From Roseburia faecis (lineage in GTDB: Bacteria > Bacillota > Clostridia > Lachnospirales > Lachnospiraceae): a DNA stretch of 64,000 nucleotides. Under the pieces are notes generated by a model. It was not told where the DNA came from and made no database searches. It was given only the letters and a program-made list of their open reading frames with translations. Both the position numbers and the translations under genes were made by a program. Below are positions 27,294-36,045 of the stretch, in pieces. How positions within the stretch are numbered: the stretch's first letter is position 1; each line of letters begins with the position of its first letter. The stretch lies in assembly GCF_001406815.1 (NCBI RefSeq), contig NZ_CVRR01000005.1, positions 372,001 through 436,000 on the forward strand, read 5' to 3'.

Positions 27294-28403
27294 TCAGACT
27301 TCCAACCGGTGGTATCTTCGTTTTCCCACAGCCATCAAGCAGACCGCAGCCGTTCCACTGCAGAATAACACGGCAAATTCATTTCCTGCAAACGACAGGC
27401 ACAGATCATTTTCCATAAACCAGCCTCCGCTGGTTGCATACAGTACTGTGGGATTAAAGAATTCCCGGATAAGATCCCACACATTTCCCATCTGCACATA
27501 GGCAAGCAGATATGCCCCCATAAAAAGAAGACCCAATACCGCAAACGAAAAATAACTGTTCTGTAAAAACAACTGCACTGCGGCAGTAACAGCCGCAATG
27601 ATCCCAAGCAGTCCCACAAGCACCACCAGCGCAAGCAAAGAATAACGCCACTGCTCCAGCCGCCAGAACGTGACAAACGGATACATCATCTGCAGCCGCG
27701 GCTCTGCAACCATGCATGCCGCCACCGGAACATGCCACAGGTTCTGAAACGGAACCGCTGCAAAAAATACCAAGAGGGTAAACACTGTAAGCAGTCCTGC
27801 ATAAAACAGCCCGCACAACGTTCCTGCAAGCATTTTCTTTTCCATCATTTTCTTTCCGGTGGTGGTCGCTAAAACCAGATCCTGCGTCTTATATATCCTC
27901 TCATAATCCATCAGATACAGCATCGAAAGAATCATCAGAACCGCGGTCTGCAAAATCAGCTTCTTCCACAGTTTTCCATACAAAGTGGAGTGCAGTTTAT
28001 ACCAACTTCCCGGATAAAAGGCATACGTGCCTTCCCCTGTTTTTCTGATCTGTTCCACCCGCTTCTGCAACCTGTCATAATTGCGCACAATCCACATTCC
28101 CCAGGCTCCTTGCGGTTCATATCCACTCTTTTTTTCTTTCTGTTCCAGAATCTTACGCATATCCAGTGTATCATACATTCCGCCATAGGTCTTTTTATAG
28201 TCCGCATAGGCACTTTCATACTCCGGGCTTGCCGTCTCCTCATCCGTCACAGCCACATGCATCTGCCGCAGTTCCTTTCTCATGCCGGCATTTCCCACAT
28301 AGGTATAGATACTCAAAAACTGAAACAGCCCGAATGTGATACAGACAATCCACAGAAACGGATGCCGCAGACATTTTCCACACTCTTTTTGCAAAAGGCG
28401 CAT
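27294..28403 (-). CDS. ABC-2-like membrane protein, ECF-sigma operon
   Basis: A 369-residue membrane protein: one N-terminal helix, an extracellular domain of ~110 residues, then about six transmembrane helices ending at the C-terminus. Sequence blocks such as YERIYKTQDLVLATTTGKKMMEKK correspond to RERLCHVLPLYATTATGRKI in the next gene upstream, so the two are diverged paralogues, probably the permease halves of one ABC transporter. It is the last gene of the sigma-factor operon. AAGGAG precedes the ATG. Confidence 0.75.
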   Translation of the reverse strand: MRLLQKECGKCLRHPFLWIVCITFGLFQFLSIYTYVGNAGMRKELRQMHVAVTDEETASPEYESAYADYKKTYGGMYDTLDMRKILEQKEKKSGYEPQGAWGMWIVRNYDRLQKRVEQIRKTGEGTYAFYPGSWYKLHSTLYGKLWKKLILQTAVLMILSMLYLMDYERIYKTQDLVLATTTGKKMMEKKMLAGTLCGLFYAGLLTVFTLLVFFAAVPFQNLWHVPVAACMVAEPRLQMMYPFVTFWRLEQWRYSLLALVVLVGLLGIIAAVTAAVQLFLQNSYFSFAVLGLLFMGAYLLAYVQMGNVWDLIREFFNPTVLYATSGGWFMENDLCLSFAGNEFAVLFCSGTAAVCLMAVGKRRYHRLEV

Positions 28404-28431
28404 TCTTTCTCTCCTTTACACTCATCTATCG

Positions 28432-29547
28432 TCAGAGATCTCTGTAATGATCCCTGTGCATTTTCCACCACAGCACGCACGCGCATGCCAAAATCCACCC
28501 CAGAATCCAAAGCTCTTCTGAATAAGGCAGGCTATTTTCATCCATCGGCTTCTGAAACAGATATACAAAAATGTGTATTAGCAAAAAGCCAATCCCTGCG
28601 CATGCCGGAATGGCAAATGCAATTCCCGCAATGTAATTGCCTGCCGTTCTTCCGATCAGGTAAATCAAAACAACCGCAGCCAGCACAAACACAAACACCA
28701 GCAGCATGTAAAGCAGCATATAGAAACCAAATGGCAGATTTTTACACCACAACTGCAGTCCCGTATCGTCGATACAATCGCCTTTCCAGAATACCGCCAG
28801 TCCTTTTATGCCATAAACCAGTACATAAATACCAAATTGTACGATTCCCACAAAACCGCAGCAGACCACAAGTGCCTGAAACTGTCTGTCAAAAATTTTC
28901 CGCCCGGTAGCGGTCGTCGCATACAACGGCAGCACATGACATAACCGTTCCCGTACCAGATACGGCAGTGCAAGGATTGCAAAACAAATCAGAAGCAGAA
29001 TTCCCATCATTCTCATATCTTTTTCTACAATATAAAAAATTCCACCCGGCATTAGAGAGATGCTGTCTTCGTTCTGTAAATTTTTATATTCATCCAGCCG
29101 ATCGAGCACCTGAAGTTCAAAAAACAGTTTTGAACCTTTTGAATCCTCAAAGACCAGACGCGACAGTTCCTGATCGATTTTCTTTTCCTCATCGGTTAAA
29201 GTATCCTTATCAAAAAAGGTTTCCCGTGTCTTCGAAAATTCCTGATAATTCGTAATTTTTGCATCTGCAAGAACCGGATCCGCCGCAATGATCCGGGTGT
29301 ATGCCTCTTCCAGTTCTTTTCTTTTTTCATCCAGCTTCGACCAGTCCTCACGCGGCAGCGAAGTTCCCCAGCTTTCGATCAGTTCGGCGTAAAACGGCAT
29401 ATCATACGGGGAATCTGTTGTCTGCCCTCCCGCCGGATAAATCGTCACTTCTAAAAACAACTGGTAAAACAGCACCGTAAATACTGCTATAACAAGCAAT
29501 ACCCGGATATCCATGATTTTTTTACATTCTTTTATCAATATTTTCAT
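28432..29547 (-). CDS. ABC-2-like permease, ECF-sigma operon
   Basis: A 371-residue protein with an N-terminal helix, an extracellular loop of ~150 residues and a C-terminal multi-helix membrane block. The start ATG at 29547 overlaps the stop of the ATPase gene (ATGA), strong evidence for coupling; an in-frame extension further upstream lies wholly inside the ATPase gene. It should form the membrane channel with the paralogue encoded downstream. Substrate unknown. Confidence 0.75.
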   Translation of the reverse strand: MKILIKECKKIMDIRVLLVIAVFTVLFYQLFLEVTIYPAGGQTTDSPYDMPFYAELIESWGTSLPREDWSKLDEKRKELEEAYTRIIAADPVLADAKITNYQEFSKTRETFFDKDTLTDEEKKIDQELSRLVFEDSKGSKLFFELQVLDRLDEYKNLQNEDSISLMPGGIFYIVEKDMRMMGILLLICFAILALPYLVRERLCHVLPLYATTATGRKIFDRQFQALVVCCGFVGIVQFGIYVLVYGIKGLAVFWKGDCIDDTGLQLWCKNLPFGFYMLLYMLLVFVFVLAAVVLIYLIGRTAGNYIAGIAFAIPACAGIGFLLIHIFVYLFQKPMDENSLPYSEELWILGWILACACVLWWKMHRDHYRDL

Positions 29548-30407
29548 GCCGGTTCCTCCTGATAAGTAACCAGAAATACATCTTCCAGATTCGGCGTACA
29601 ATTCCTGCTGCCTTCCTCCGGCTTGCTGCTGTAATAACGCACCTGCATATGTTCCTGCTCCTGCCGCACAGAAAGAATCAGATGCGTGTCTTGAAATGCA
29701 TCAAACGCACGGTCTTCCATCACGCACTCATACACCTTTCCATCAAGCGTTTTACAAATATTGGAAACCGTGTCCATCCGGTATAGTTTACGTTCTTTTA
29801 ACAGAATCACCTGATTGGCATTCGACTCAATATCCGACACAATATGCGTGGAAAGAATGACGATCCGGTCCTTTGACAACGTTGACAGGATATTGCGGAA
29901 GCGCGCCCGCTCTTTTGGATCAAGTCCCGCAGTCGGTTCATCCAGTATCAGAATTTTCGGATCATTTAACATTGCCTGTGCAATTCCCACCCGCTGGATC
30001 ATTCCTCCGGAAAATTTTTTCATTTTTTTGTCTGCCACATCAGAAAGTCCGACCAGTTCGAGCAGTTGTTCTATCTTTTCTTTTGCGGTCTGCTTTGGCA
30101 TATTTTTAAGTGCTGCCAGATAATCCAGATACTGCACGGGTGTGTTGTTTTTGTAATATCCAAACTGCTGCGGCAGATACCCCAGCAGATCCCGGTATTT
30201 TTCCCCGAGTTTTGCAACAGGAATCCCATCCCATAAAATTTCTCCCTGTGTAGGAACCAGCAGGGTTGCAATCATTTTTATGAGAGTTGTCTTTCCCGCA
30301 CCGTTTGGGGCAAGCATTCCGTAAAGCCCATGCTCCATCTCAAGACTGATGTCTTCCACCGCCGGAAATTTTCCGTAACTTTTGCTAACATGCGAAAGAG
30401 TAAGCAT
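29544..30407 (-). CDS. ABC transporter ATPase, ECF-sigma operon
   Basis: A 287-residue ATPase. It has Walker A APNGAGKTT (an Ala replaces the usual first Gly), Q-loop YLPQQFGYY, signature FSGGMIQRVGIAQAM, Walker B ILILDEPTAGLDP and H-loop ILSTHIVSDIE, plus a ~70-residue C-terminal extension typical of ABC-2 exporters. It overlaps the preceding membrane protein gene by 23 bp and the following permease gene by 4 bp. Confidence 0.9.
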   Translation of the reverse strand: MLTLSHVSKSYGKFPAVEDISLEMEHGLYGMLAPNGAGKTTLIKMIATLLVPTQGEILWDGIPVAKLGEKYRDLLGYLPQQFGYYKNNTPVQYLDYLAALKNMPKQTAKEKIEQLLELVGLSDVADKKMKKFSGGMIQRVGIAQAMLNDPKILILDEPTAGLDPKERARFRNILSTLSKDRIVILSTHIVSDIESNANQVILLKERKLYRMDTVSNICKTLDGKVYECVMEDRAFDAFQDTHLILSVRQEQEHMQVRYYSSKPEEGSRNCTPNLEDVFLVTYQEEPA

Positions 30408-31158
30408 CTTTTTTCTCCACCTTTCCTATTGATACGAACAAAAGACAAAAGCTTGCGGCAGTGACCGCGCCGTGCACCGCCAGCGGAACCGATGTAAAAA
30501 GAAACATCTGCACGCCAGTTTCCGCAAACCTTGCAATCACACACACACACGCCCAGACTGCGATCAGACCTGCATAAAACAGACCACCCGCACCTTTGTG
30601 GCAGGCATATACACAGACCGAAGCAAACAAAAACACACTGCTGCTTCCCACCAGAACCATACTCACAAATGCTTTTCCCGAAACATCCGTAAATAAAGCT
30701 GCTCCGGTCACATTGACCAGTATCATGATCACGCCTGCATACAGCATGCGAAGTCCCGACAGATAGCTCTGGGAATAATGAAGCGAGCCGATCAGCTCCT
30801 GCATGTGGTTCTGCGCATCCAGCCACCATGCCAGCACCGCAAACACCAGAAAACAGACAGGAAATCCTAAAAACACGATGATCATCTGCGTTTCGGGCTG
30901 CTTTGCATATGACTGTCCGAGCCATCCGATTCCCAGATACAGACAGGCAACAATAAGCCAGATACTTCCGCTCTGATAAAATATGGCACGAATGCCCGGT
31001 CCCCAGTAAATTTCTTTGATTCTTTCCCACAGACTCTGCCGTTTTGGTATTGCTTTTTCCACAATCGCACGACATTCCTTCTGCATAACGCTATCCTCCG
31101 GGAATTCTACTGGAAGCAGTGGTATCTTCTGTTCTTTCTCCCATTCCTTTTCCTTCAT
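30385..31158 (-). CDS. Membrane protein next to ECF sigma factor, possible anti-sigma
   Basis: A 257-residue protein with ~75 cytoplasmic N-terminal residues and then six hydrophobic segments. It starts inside the sigma gene (ATGA overlap), the usual place for an anti-sigma factor. I see no zinc-type HxxxCxxC motif, so the anti-sigma role is inferred from position and topology alone; it could equally be a further transporter component. Confidence 0.6.
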   Translation of the reverse strand: MKEKEWEKEQKIPLLPVEFPEDSVMQKECRAIVEKAIPKRQSLWERIKEIYWGPGIRAIFYQSGSIWLIVACLYLGIGWLGQSYAKQPETQMIIVFLGFPVCFLVFAVLAWWLDAQNHMQELIGSLHYSQSYLSGLRMLYAGVIMILVNVTGAALFTDVSGKAFVSMVLVGSSSVFLFASVCVYACHKGAGGLFYAGLIAVWACVCVIARFAETGVQMFLFTSVPLAVHGAVTAASFCLLFVSIGKVEKKDAYSFAC

Positions 31159-31703
31159 CTTTGCACCTCCTGCCGAATCCTTTTTAACATCTGGTAAAAC
31201 CGGGTCTTTACGGTACTCTCCGCAAGATCCATCTCCTCTGCAATCTGCGCAAATGTTTTCTCCTCAAAGCATTTTTTCTGAAAAATGCGAATCCATTCGC
31301 GCTCATAGGAAACGACAATATCCATAATCCGGCGAATCTCTTCTTTTTGAACCATATGCTCCGCCAGATCACGCACAGTTTTTTCCTCCTCTGTTTCCCA
31401 TTGCAGGGGCTGCTGCAGTTTTTCCTTTTTATAACTTTTGCTGCGATAATAATCCGTGATCCTGTTGGCTGCCACACGGTATGCCCAGGTGCGGAAGCCC
31501 GCCTTTTTCTCATCAAACGCATAAATTCCCTGCAAAACCGTAATAAAAATTTCCTGTGTCAGATCAAGCGCAAGTTCCCTCTCTCCGGTCTGCCGGTAGG
31601 TAAACGCATAGATTTCCCGGTAGTATCGCCGGATCAGTTCATCCGCCGCTTTTTTATCCTGTTTTTTCTTAATTCTGCGGATTAACTGGTTGTCCGTCTG
31701 CAT
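31155..31703 (-). CDS. ECF-type RNA polymerase sigma factor
   Basis: A 182-residue sigma-70 family protein: region 2 (residues ~25-90: YYREIYAFTYRQTGERELAL, then FRTWAYRVAANRITDYYR) and region 4 helix-turn-helix (~125-178: FAQIAEEMDLAESTVKTRFY). It heads a five-gene operon with a putative anti-sigma protein and an ABC exporter, so it probably responds to an envelope signal and drives its own operon. GGTGA precedes the ATG. Confidence 0.9.
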   Translation of the reverse strand: MQTDNQLIRRIKKKQDKKAADELIRRYYREIYAFTYRQTGERELALDLTQEIFITVLQGIYAFDEKKAGFRTWAYRVAANRITDYYRSKSYKKEKLQQPLQWETEEEKTVRDLAEHMVQKEEIRRIMDIVVSYEREWIRIFQKKCFEEKTFAQIAEEMDLAESTVKTRFYQMLKRIRQEVQR

Positions 31704-31739
31704 GCATGTTCACCGCCTTTATCTCCGTTCACTCAGATA

Positions 31740-31766
31740 TACGAAATATGATACAAAATAGTTTGG
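31740..31766 (-). promoter_or_regulatory. Tentative ECF-type promoter of the sigma operon
   Basis: On the minus strand CCAAAC (31761-31766) and CGTA (31740-31743) are 17 bp apart, which fits an ECF promoter with an AAC -35 core and CGT -10 core. A housekeeping promoter (TTTTCA-17-TATCAT) overlaps it, so autoregulation is only a possibility. Confidence 0.3.
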
Positions 31767-31790
31767 ATTCTGAAAAGATTTTTCAAAAAC

Positions 31791-31827
31791 AAAAAAGAGC
31801 CGGTGCAAAATCAATTTGCACCGGTTT
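31791..31827 (-). terminator. metE terminator
   Basis: AAACCGGTGCAAA and TTTGCACCGG form a stable stem on the minus strand followed by CTCTTTTTTG, directly after metE. Confidence 0.88.
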
Positions 31828-31843
31828 CCTTTTGTAACACTTT

Positions 31844-34111
31844 TTATGCTTCCTTCCGCAGTTCCTTTGCCGCCTCCACAAGATGTTTCAAGCTGGCAAC
31901 GGTCTCCGGTACGCCGCGGGTTTTTAATCCACAGTCCGGATTTACCCAGAGCTTCTCCGGAGCGATACGGGTGAGCATTTTTTCAAGTGCTGCCTTGATT
32001 TCCTCTACTGACGGTACACGTGGGGAATGGATATCGTACACGCCCGGTCCTACCTCCGTCTTGAAATGGTTCTCCTTTAAGGAATCCAGAATCAGCAGAT
32101 CGGAACGGGATGCCTCAAACGTAATGACATCGGCATCCATGTCGTCGATTGCGCGGATGATATCGGTAAACTCGCTGTAGCACATATGGGTGTGGATCTG
32201 TGTCTGTGCTTTCACACCGCTGTGTACCAGACGGAATGCCGGAATTGCCCAGTCAAGATATTCTTTGTACCAGTCACTCCTGCGCAGCGGAAGCTTCTCG
32301 CGGAGTGCCGCCTCGTCAACCTGGATCACACGGATACCGTTTGCCTCAAGATCGAGCACCTCATCCCGAATGGCAAGTGCGATCTGATAGGTGCTTTCCT
32401 TTAAGGAAATGTCCTCACGCGGGAAAGACCAGTTTAAAATCGTAACCGGACCGGTCAGCATGCCCTTCATCGGCTTCTTTGTCAGGCTCTGTGCATAAAC
32501 GGACCAGTCCACGGTCATCGGCTTTTCGCGGGATACATCCCCCCAGATGACTGGCGGCTTCACGCAGCGGGTACCATAAGACTGCACCCATGCCTTCTCG
32601 GTAAACAGATAACCACTCAGCTGCTCGCCGAAATATTCCACCATGTCATTTCGCTCAAACTCCCCGTGCACCAGCACATCGAGTCCGATCTCCTTCTGGA
32701 TCTGTACCCACTCAGCAATCTTCTTTTTATTAAATTCCACATAGGCTTCTTCGCTGATCTCTCCCTTGCGGCGTGCCGTACGGTTTTTCTTGACATCCGC
32801 AGTCTGTGGGAAAGAACCGATCGTTGTCGTCGGGAATACCGGCAGCGCAAACTCTTTTTTCTGAATCGCTTCACGCTCTTTAAATACCGGAAGTCTGGTA
32901 AAGTCTTCCTCACGAATCGCTGCTACACGCTCCTGTACCGCATTGTTTCTGCAATCCGGACGGGTGGCAAACAAAGAGGTATTTTCCAGAAATGCCGCAT
33001 CCAGTTTGTAATCAACGTCTGCCAGTTTCTTTAACTCTGCCAGTTCCTGCAGCTTCTCCTCTGCAAATGCAAAGTGCTCGGTATATTTTTCCGGAAGCTT
33101 TGTCTCATTTTTCAATGTATATGGCACATGAAGCAGGGAGCAGGAAGTATTTAACACCACATTGATGTTCTTCGCCTTAAGCGTATTGATCACCTCCAAA
33201 GTCTTTCCGTAGTGGTTCTTCCAGATATTTTTTCCATTGACAAGTCCTGCAAACAATACCTTATCCTGTGGAAAACCATTTGCTTCTACCAGTTCTTTTG
33301 TTTTTCTGCCCTCTAGGAAATCCAGACCGATTCCGTCAAAAGCAAGCGCTGTGATATTGCCATAACAGTCACGCACATCCCCGAAATAGGTCTGTAACAG
33401 TACTTTGCCTGATCCCTTTTTTGCAAGGATTCCCTGATATAAGGTTTCGAATAATGCAATGTCTTCACTGGTCAGATCATGCACCAGATATGGTTCGTCA
33501 AACTGTACCCATTCTGCGCCGGCTGCAACAAACTTCTCAAGCAACCCTGCGTATGCAGCGATCACGGCATCTGCATAATCTGTGGCCTGTTTCTTTCCCA
33601 CATAACGCAGGAGTTTTAACAGGGTAAATGCACCGATGATTACCGGTTTTGTGGTAATGCCAAGGGCTTTTGCCTCTGCAAACTCGTCAAAGGGCTTGGT
33701 TCCGGCAAGTTTGATCTCTGTATTATCATCGATTTCCGGTACCATGTAATGATAGTTGGTGTTGAACCATTTTTTCATGGCAAGTGCCTTGACATCTCCA
33801 GCTGCTCCCTGATACCCCCTTGCCATGGCAAAATAGGTATCCAGTGCAGAAAGTCCAAGCTTTGTGTAGCGCTCTGGAATAATATTGAATAATACTGCCG
33901 TATCCAATGTCATATCATAGAAAGAAAAATCATTTGACGGAATGAAATCCAGTCCGGTATTTTTTTGTAATGTCCACTGGGTTTTGCGGATTTCTTTTGC
34001 GGTATTTTGTAATTCTTCCACAGAAATCTCACCGCGGAAATATTTTTCTGTTGTAAATTTCAGTTCCCGTAAGGACCCCACTCTCGGGTATCCGATAATT
34101 GATGTTTTCAT
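31844..34111 (-). CDS. metE: Cobalamin-independent methionine synthase
   Basis: A 755-residue enzyme that transfers a methyl group from 5-methyl-tetrahydropteroyl-triglutamate to homocysteine. The N-terminal domain starts [19 protein letters not shown]. The catalytic C-terminal domain has IGSFPQT, the zinc ligands in [10 protein letters not shown] (His, Cys) and [10 protein letters not shown] (Cys), and the homocysteine-binding VDEAALRE. Full length for the family. ATG 34111 has AGGAG upstream; the in-frame extension is not homologous. The leader is short (about 75 nt), with a small AGAAGTGGCCGCTTCT inverted repeat but no room for a T-box or SAM riboswitch. Confidence 0.96.
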   Translation of the reverse strand: MKTSIIGYPRVGSLRELKFTTEKYFRGEISVEELQNTAKEIRKTQWTLQKNTGLDFIPSNDFSFYDMTLDTAVLFNIIPERYTKLGLSALDTYFAMARGYQGAAGDVKALAMKKWFNTNYHYMVPEIDDNTEIKLAGTKPFDEFAEAKALGITTKPVIIGAFTLLKLLRYVGKKQATDYADAVIAAYAGLLEKFVAAGAEWVQFDEPYLVHDLTSEDIALFETLYQGILAKKGSGKVLLQTYFGDVRDCYGNITALAFDGIGLDFLEGRKTKELVEANGFPQDKVLFAGLVNGKNIWKNHYGKTLEVINTLKAKNINVVLNTSCSLLHVPYTLKNETKLPEKYTEHFAFAEEKLQELAELKKLADVDYKLDAAFLENTSLFATRPDCRNNAVQERVAAIREEDFTRLPVFKEREAIQKKEFALPVFPTTTIGSFPQTADVKKNRTARRKGEISEEAYVEFNKKKIAEWVQIQKEIGLDVLVHGEFERNDMVEYFGEQLSGYLFTEKAWVQSYGTRCVKPPVIWGDVSREKPMTVDWSVYAQSLTKKPMKGMLTGPVTILNWSFPREDISLKESTYQIALAIRDEVLDLEANGIRVIQVDEAALREKLPLRRSDWYKEYLDWAIPAFRLVHSGVKAQTQIHTHMCYSEFTDIIRAIDDMDADVITFEASRSDLLILDSLKENHFKTEVGPGVYDIHSPRVPSVEEIKAALEKMLTRIAPEKLWVNPDCGLKTRGVPETVASLKHLVEAAKELRKEA

Positions 34112-34164
34112 TATGCTCTCCTGATGTACAATGTTATAAAGTTCATCCAGAGAAGCGGCCACTT

Positions 34165-34195
34165 CTTTTGTTGCGCTTTAGTATAGCACAAGTCA
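34165..34195 (-). promoter_or_regulatory. metE promoter
   Basis: On the minus strand TGCTATACT is an extended -10 (TATACT), with a weak -35 TTATGC 18 bp upstream. The predicted transcript start is about 60-70 nt before the metE ATG. Confidence 0.45.
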
Positions 34196-34242
34196 AATTT
34201 ATTGCATAATACGATTTTCTACCGGTTTACCATAGTTTCAAA

Positions 34243-34506
34243 CTATATCAGTTTTATTTGACAAACGCCCTCTGGTTTCATATGCTTATTAATAGATTTG
34301 TCCCTATTTACATTTGTGTGTCTGATAGCTGTTTTAGTCAATGGTTCTTTATGACATTTACATTGAATATAGAAACATACATTTCTATGGATGGGTTTAA
34401 CAACATCAAATGTTGCAATGAAATCAACGCCACCATCAAAGCCTGCCTTATATCTTTCTGGGTCAGCTTCATTAAATTGTGGTTTTAAGGTAATGAGTAC
34501 AAGCAT
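34243..34506 (-). pseudogene. Possible nuclease (PD-(D/E)xK) remnant
   Basis: An open frame of 87 residues without a ribosome binding site. The stretch GFDGGVDFIATFDVV followed by CFYIQCKCHKE resembles the D...QxK core of Mrr/PD-(D/E)xK restriction nucleases. After that the sequence becomes low in homology-like features (NVNRDKSINKHMKPEG) and ends. It may be a decayed fragment of a restriction enzyme. I cannot exclude a fortuitous frame. Confidence 0.3.
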
Positions 34507-34703
34507 TAACCAACGTCTATGAGGCTATTTTTCAAACACCAAGATATAGAAAATATAAAATATTTTTTAGAAAGGAAAATTTTTATAGAAAATAAATTAC
34601 AGACATTAGCTTGGCTGTAGTCTTTTTAAACAGCATATGTTAGACTACTGTTATACAATTGGTATTTATAGAAAAAATCAAACAGCTAGGAGAGCATTTA
34701 TTT

Positions 34704-35651
34704 ATGAATAGTTTTACATATGCATTGGAACAAAGAAATTTGGAAGAATTAAGAAAGTATCCTAAGGCAGACTTGCACAATCATTTTGTGCTTGGTGGAA
34801 ATAGAATGTTTATATATCAGAAAACTCGTAAAAAAATTGAGCCATTAGTTAATCCTTTGTCATCAATGGATGAGATGAATCAATGGAGTCAAAAATATAT
34901 TGATCAAGATTTTAATAGCACTGCGATGAGAAAATTTTTAATCAGAGCAACCTTTGAACAAGCCAAGGAAGATGGAGTAACTGTGCTTGAAATTGGTGAA
35001 GATGTGTGGGGCTTAAATGAATTTTTTAATAATGATATTGATGAGTTGGTTAATGCTTTTACAAGTGCTCAAAAAGAAGTCGCTCCCGATATAGAATTAA
35101 GGCTCCAAATTGGATTATCAAGACATTGTCCTATCAGTTATTTAGAAGATTGTTTATCGCTTTTTTGGGGAAATAAGAATTTTTATTCTATTGATTTGTA
35201 CGGTGATGAATTAGCACAACCTATCGAAAATTTTAAAGGAATTTATCGGCGTGCAAAAAAAGAAGGATTAAGGCTAAAAGCGCATGTTGGAGAATGGGGG
35301 ACTGCCAAAGACGTAAGAACAGCAGTAGAGGAATTAGAACTTGATGAGGTTCAACATGGGATAGCAGCAGTCAGCGATGAATCAGTAATCCGCTTTTTGG
35401 CAGATAATAAAATCAGATTAAATATTACGCCAACAAGTAATATTTTACTTGGAAGGGTTGCAGATATGTCTATGCATCCGATTGGAAAACTGTATCGTAG
35501 TGGTGTTGATGTTACTATAAATTCTGATGATGTATTAATATTTGATTCAGATGTATCCAAAGAATATCTACGGCTTTATGAGTCTCAGTGCTTAACTGCA
35601 GAAGAATTAGAAAACATAAGAAAAAATGGACTGAAACCTATAATTGTATAG
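34704..35651 (+). CDS. Adenosine deaminase-like amidohydrolase
   Basis: A 315-residue TIM-barrel metal hydrolase. It has ADLHNHFVLGG (the first HxH metal site), LKAHVGEWG (the HAGE-type motif with catalytic Glu), VQHGIAA (third metal His), ITPTSN and INSDDV (the SxDD metal Asp). These are the adenosine deaminase signatures, but the motifs deviate from canonical Add (LHVHLDG, RIGHG, TDDP), so the substrate could be another purine or nucleoside-like compound. AGGAG lies 11 nt before ATG 34704. It is AT-rich and lies on the opposite strand to the surrounding chromosome, between a nuclease-like remnant and an integrated element, so it looks acquired. Confidence 0.82.
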   Translation: MNSFTYALEQRNLEELRKYPKADLHNHFVLGGNRMFIYQKTRKKIEPLVNPLSSMDEMNQWSQKYIDQDFNSTAMRKFLIRATFEQAKEDGVTVLEIGEDVWGLNEFFNNDIDELVNAFTSAQKEVAPDIELRLQIGLSRHCPISYLEDCLSLFWGNKNFYSIDLYGDELAQPIENFKGIYRRAKKEGLRLKAHVGEWGTAKDVRTAVEELELDEVQHGIAAVSDESVIRFLADNKIRLNITPTSNILLGRVADMSMHPIGKLYRSGVDVTINSDDVLIFDSDVSKEYLRLYESQCLTAEELENIRKNGLKPIIV

Positions 35652-35678
35652 ACAAATCCTTGTCAATTACAAGAGACA

Positions 35679-35717
35679 TTGAAAGAGCCAGTCCATTCAA
35701 GGTGCTGGCTCTTTCAA
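35679..35717 (+). terminator. Terminator of the deaminase-like gene
   Basis: Perfect 13-bp arms TTGAAAGAGCCAG and CTGGCTCTTTCAA around a 13-nt loop, 27 bp after the stop codon. The following tract is only AAAATTC, so termination relies on the U-rich 3' arm; it could work in both directions. Confidence 0.65.
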
Positions 35718-35746
35718 AATTCAAATCTAATAAATTGCACGACAAC

Positions 35747-35805
35747 TTAGTGAAAAAATGAATACCCATTAGTGTAAAAATGAATAAAACATGTAGAAAC
35801 GAATA
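35747..35805. repeat. 22-bp-spaced direct repeats outside the attachment site
   Basis: TTAGTGAAAAAATGAATA (35747-35764) and TTAGTGTAAAAATGAATA (35769-35786) differ at one base and are 22 bp apart; a third degenerate copy (TAGAAACGAATA) follows at about the same spacing. They could be protein-binding sites. The rest of the interval to 35988 shows no gene. Confidence 0.5.
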
Positions 35806-35988
35806 AATATTCATGTTAGTTTAATCTAATAGGCAGAAGGAACACTTTTCCGAAAAGGGAGATAGATTTTTATCGCCCCAAAAGAGAAACTGATTATGCA
35901 GACAAATTTTCATTTGTATAACTAAAATCTCAACTTTCCTTATTTTATGCGACTTGGCGGTATGCCTTGCCACTCTATATGTATCCTT

Positions 35989-36014
35989 TTCCCTTGTTTT
36001 TGCCCTTATGAGGT
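35989..36014. other. Left attachment site (attL) of the mobilizable element
   Basis: The 26-bp sequence starting TTCCCTTGTTTTTGCCC and ending TTATGAGGT is repeated exactly at 50258-50283. Its first nine bases TTCCCTTGT are matched by an inverted copy ACAAGGGAA at 36019-36027, the paired-arm arrangement of a core integrase site. It lies 32 bp from the end of the integrase gene. Confidence 0.78.
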
Positions 36015-36045
36015 ATCTACAAGGGAAAGTTTTTCTTATTCGATT

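Noticed and set aside
34112-34200. T-box or SAM riboswitch before metE
   Set aside because: The leader from the predicted start is only about 60-75 nt and lacks the T-box sequence or any multi-helix aptamer.
34704-35651. RADAR-type RNA-editing defence deaminase
   Set aside because: RdrB is far larger and paired with an RdrA ATPase, which is absent; this is a single-domain deaminase.
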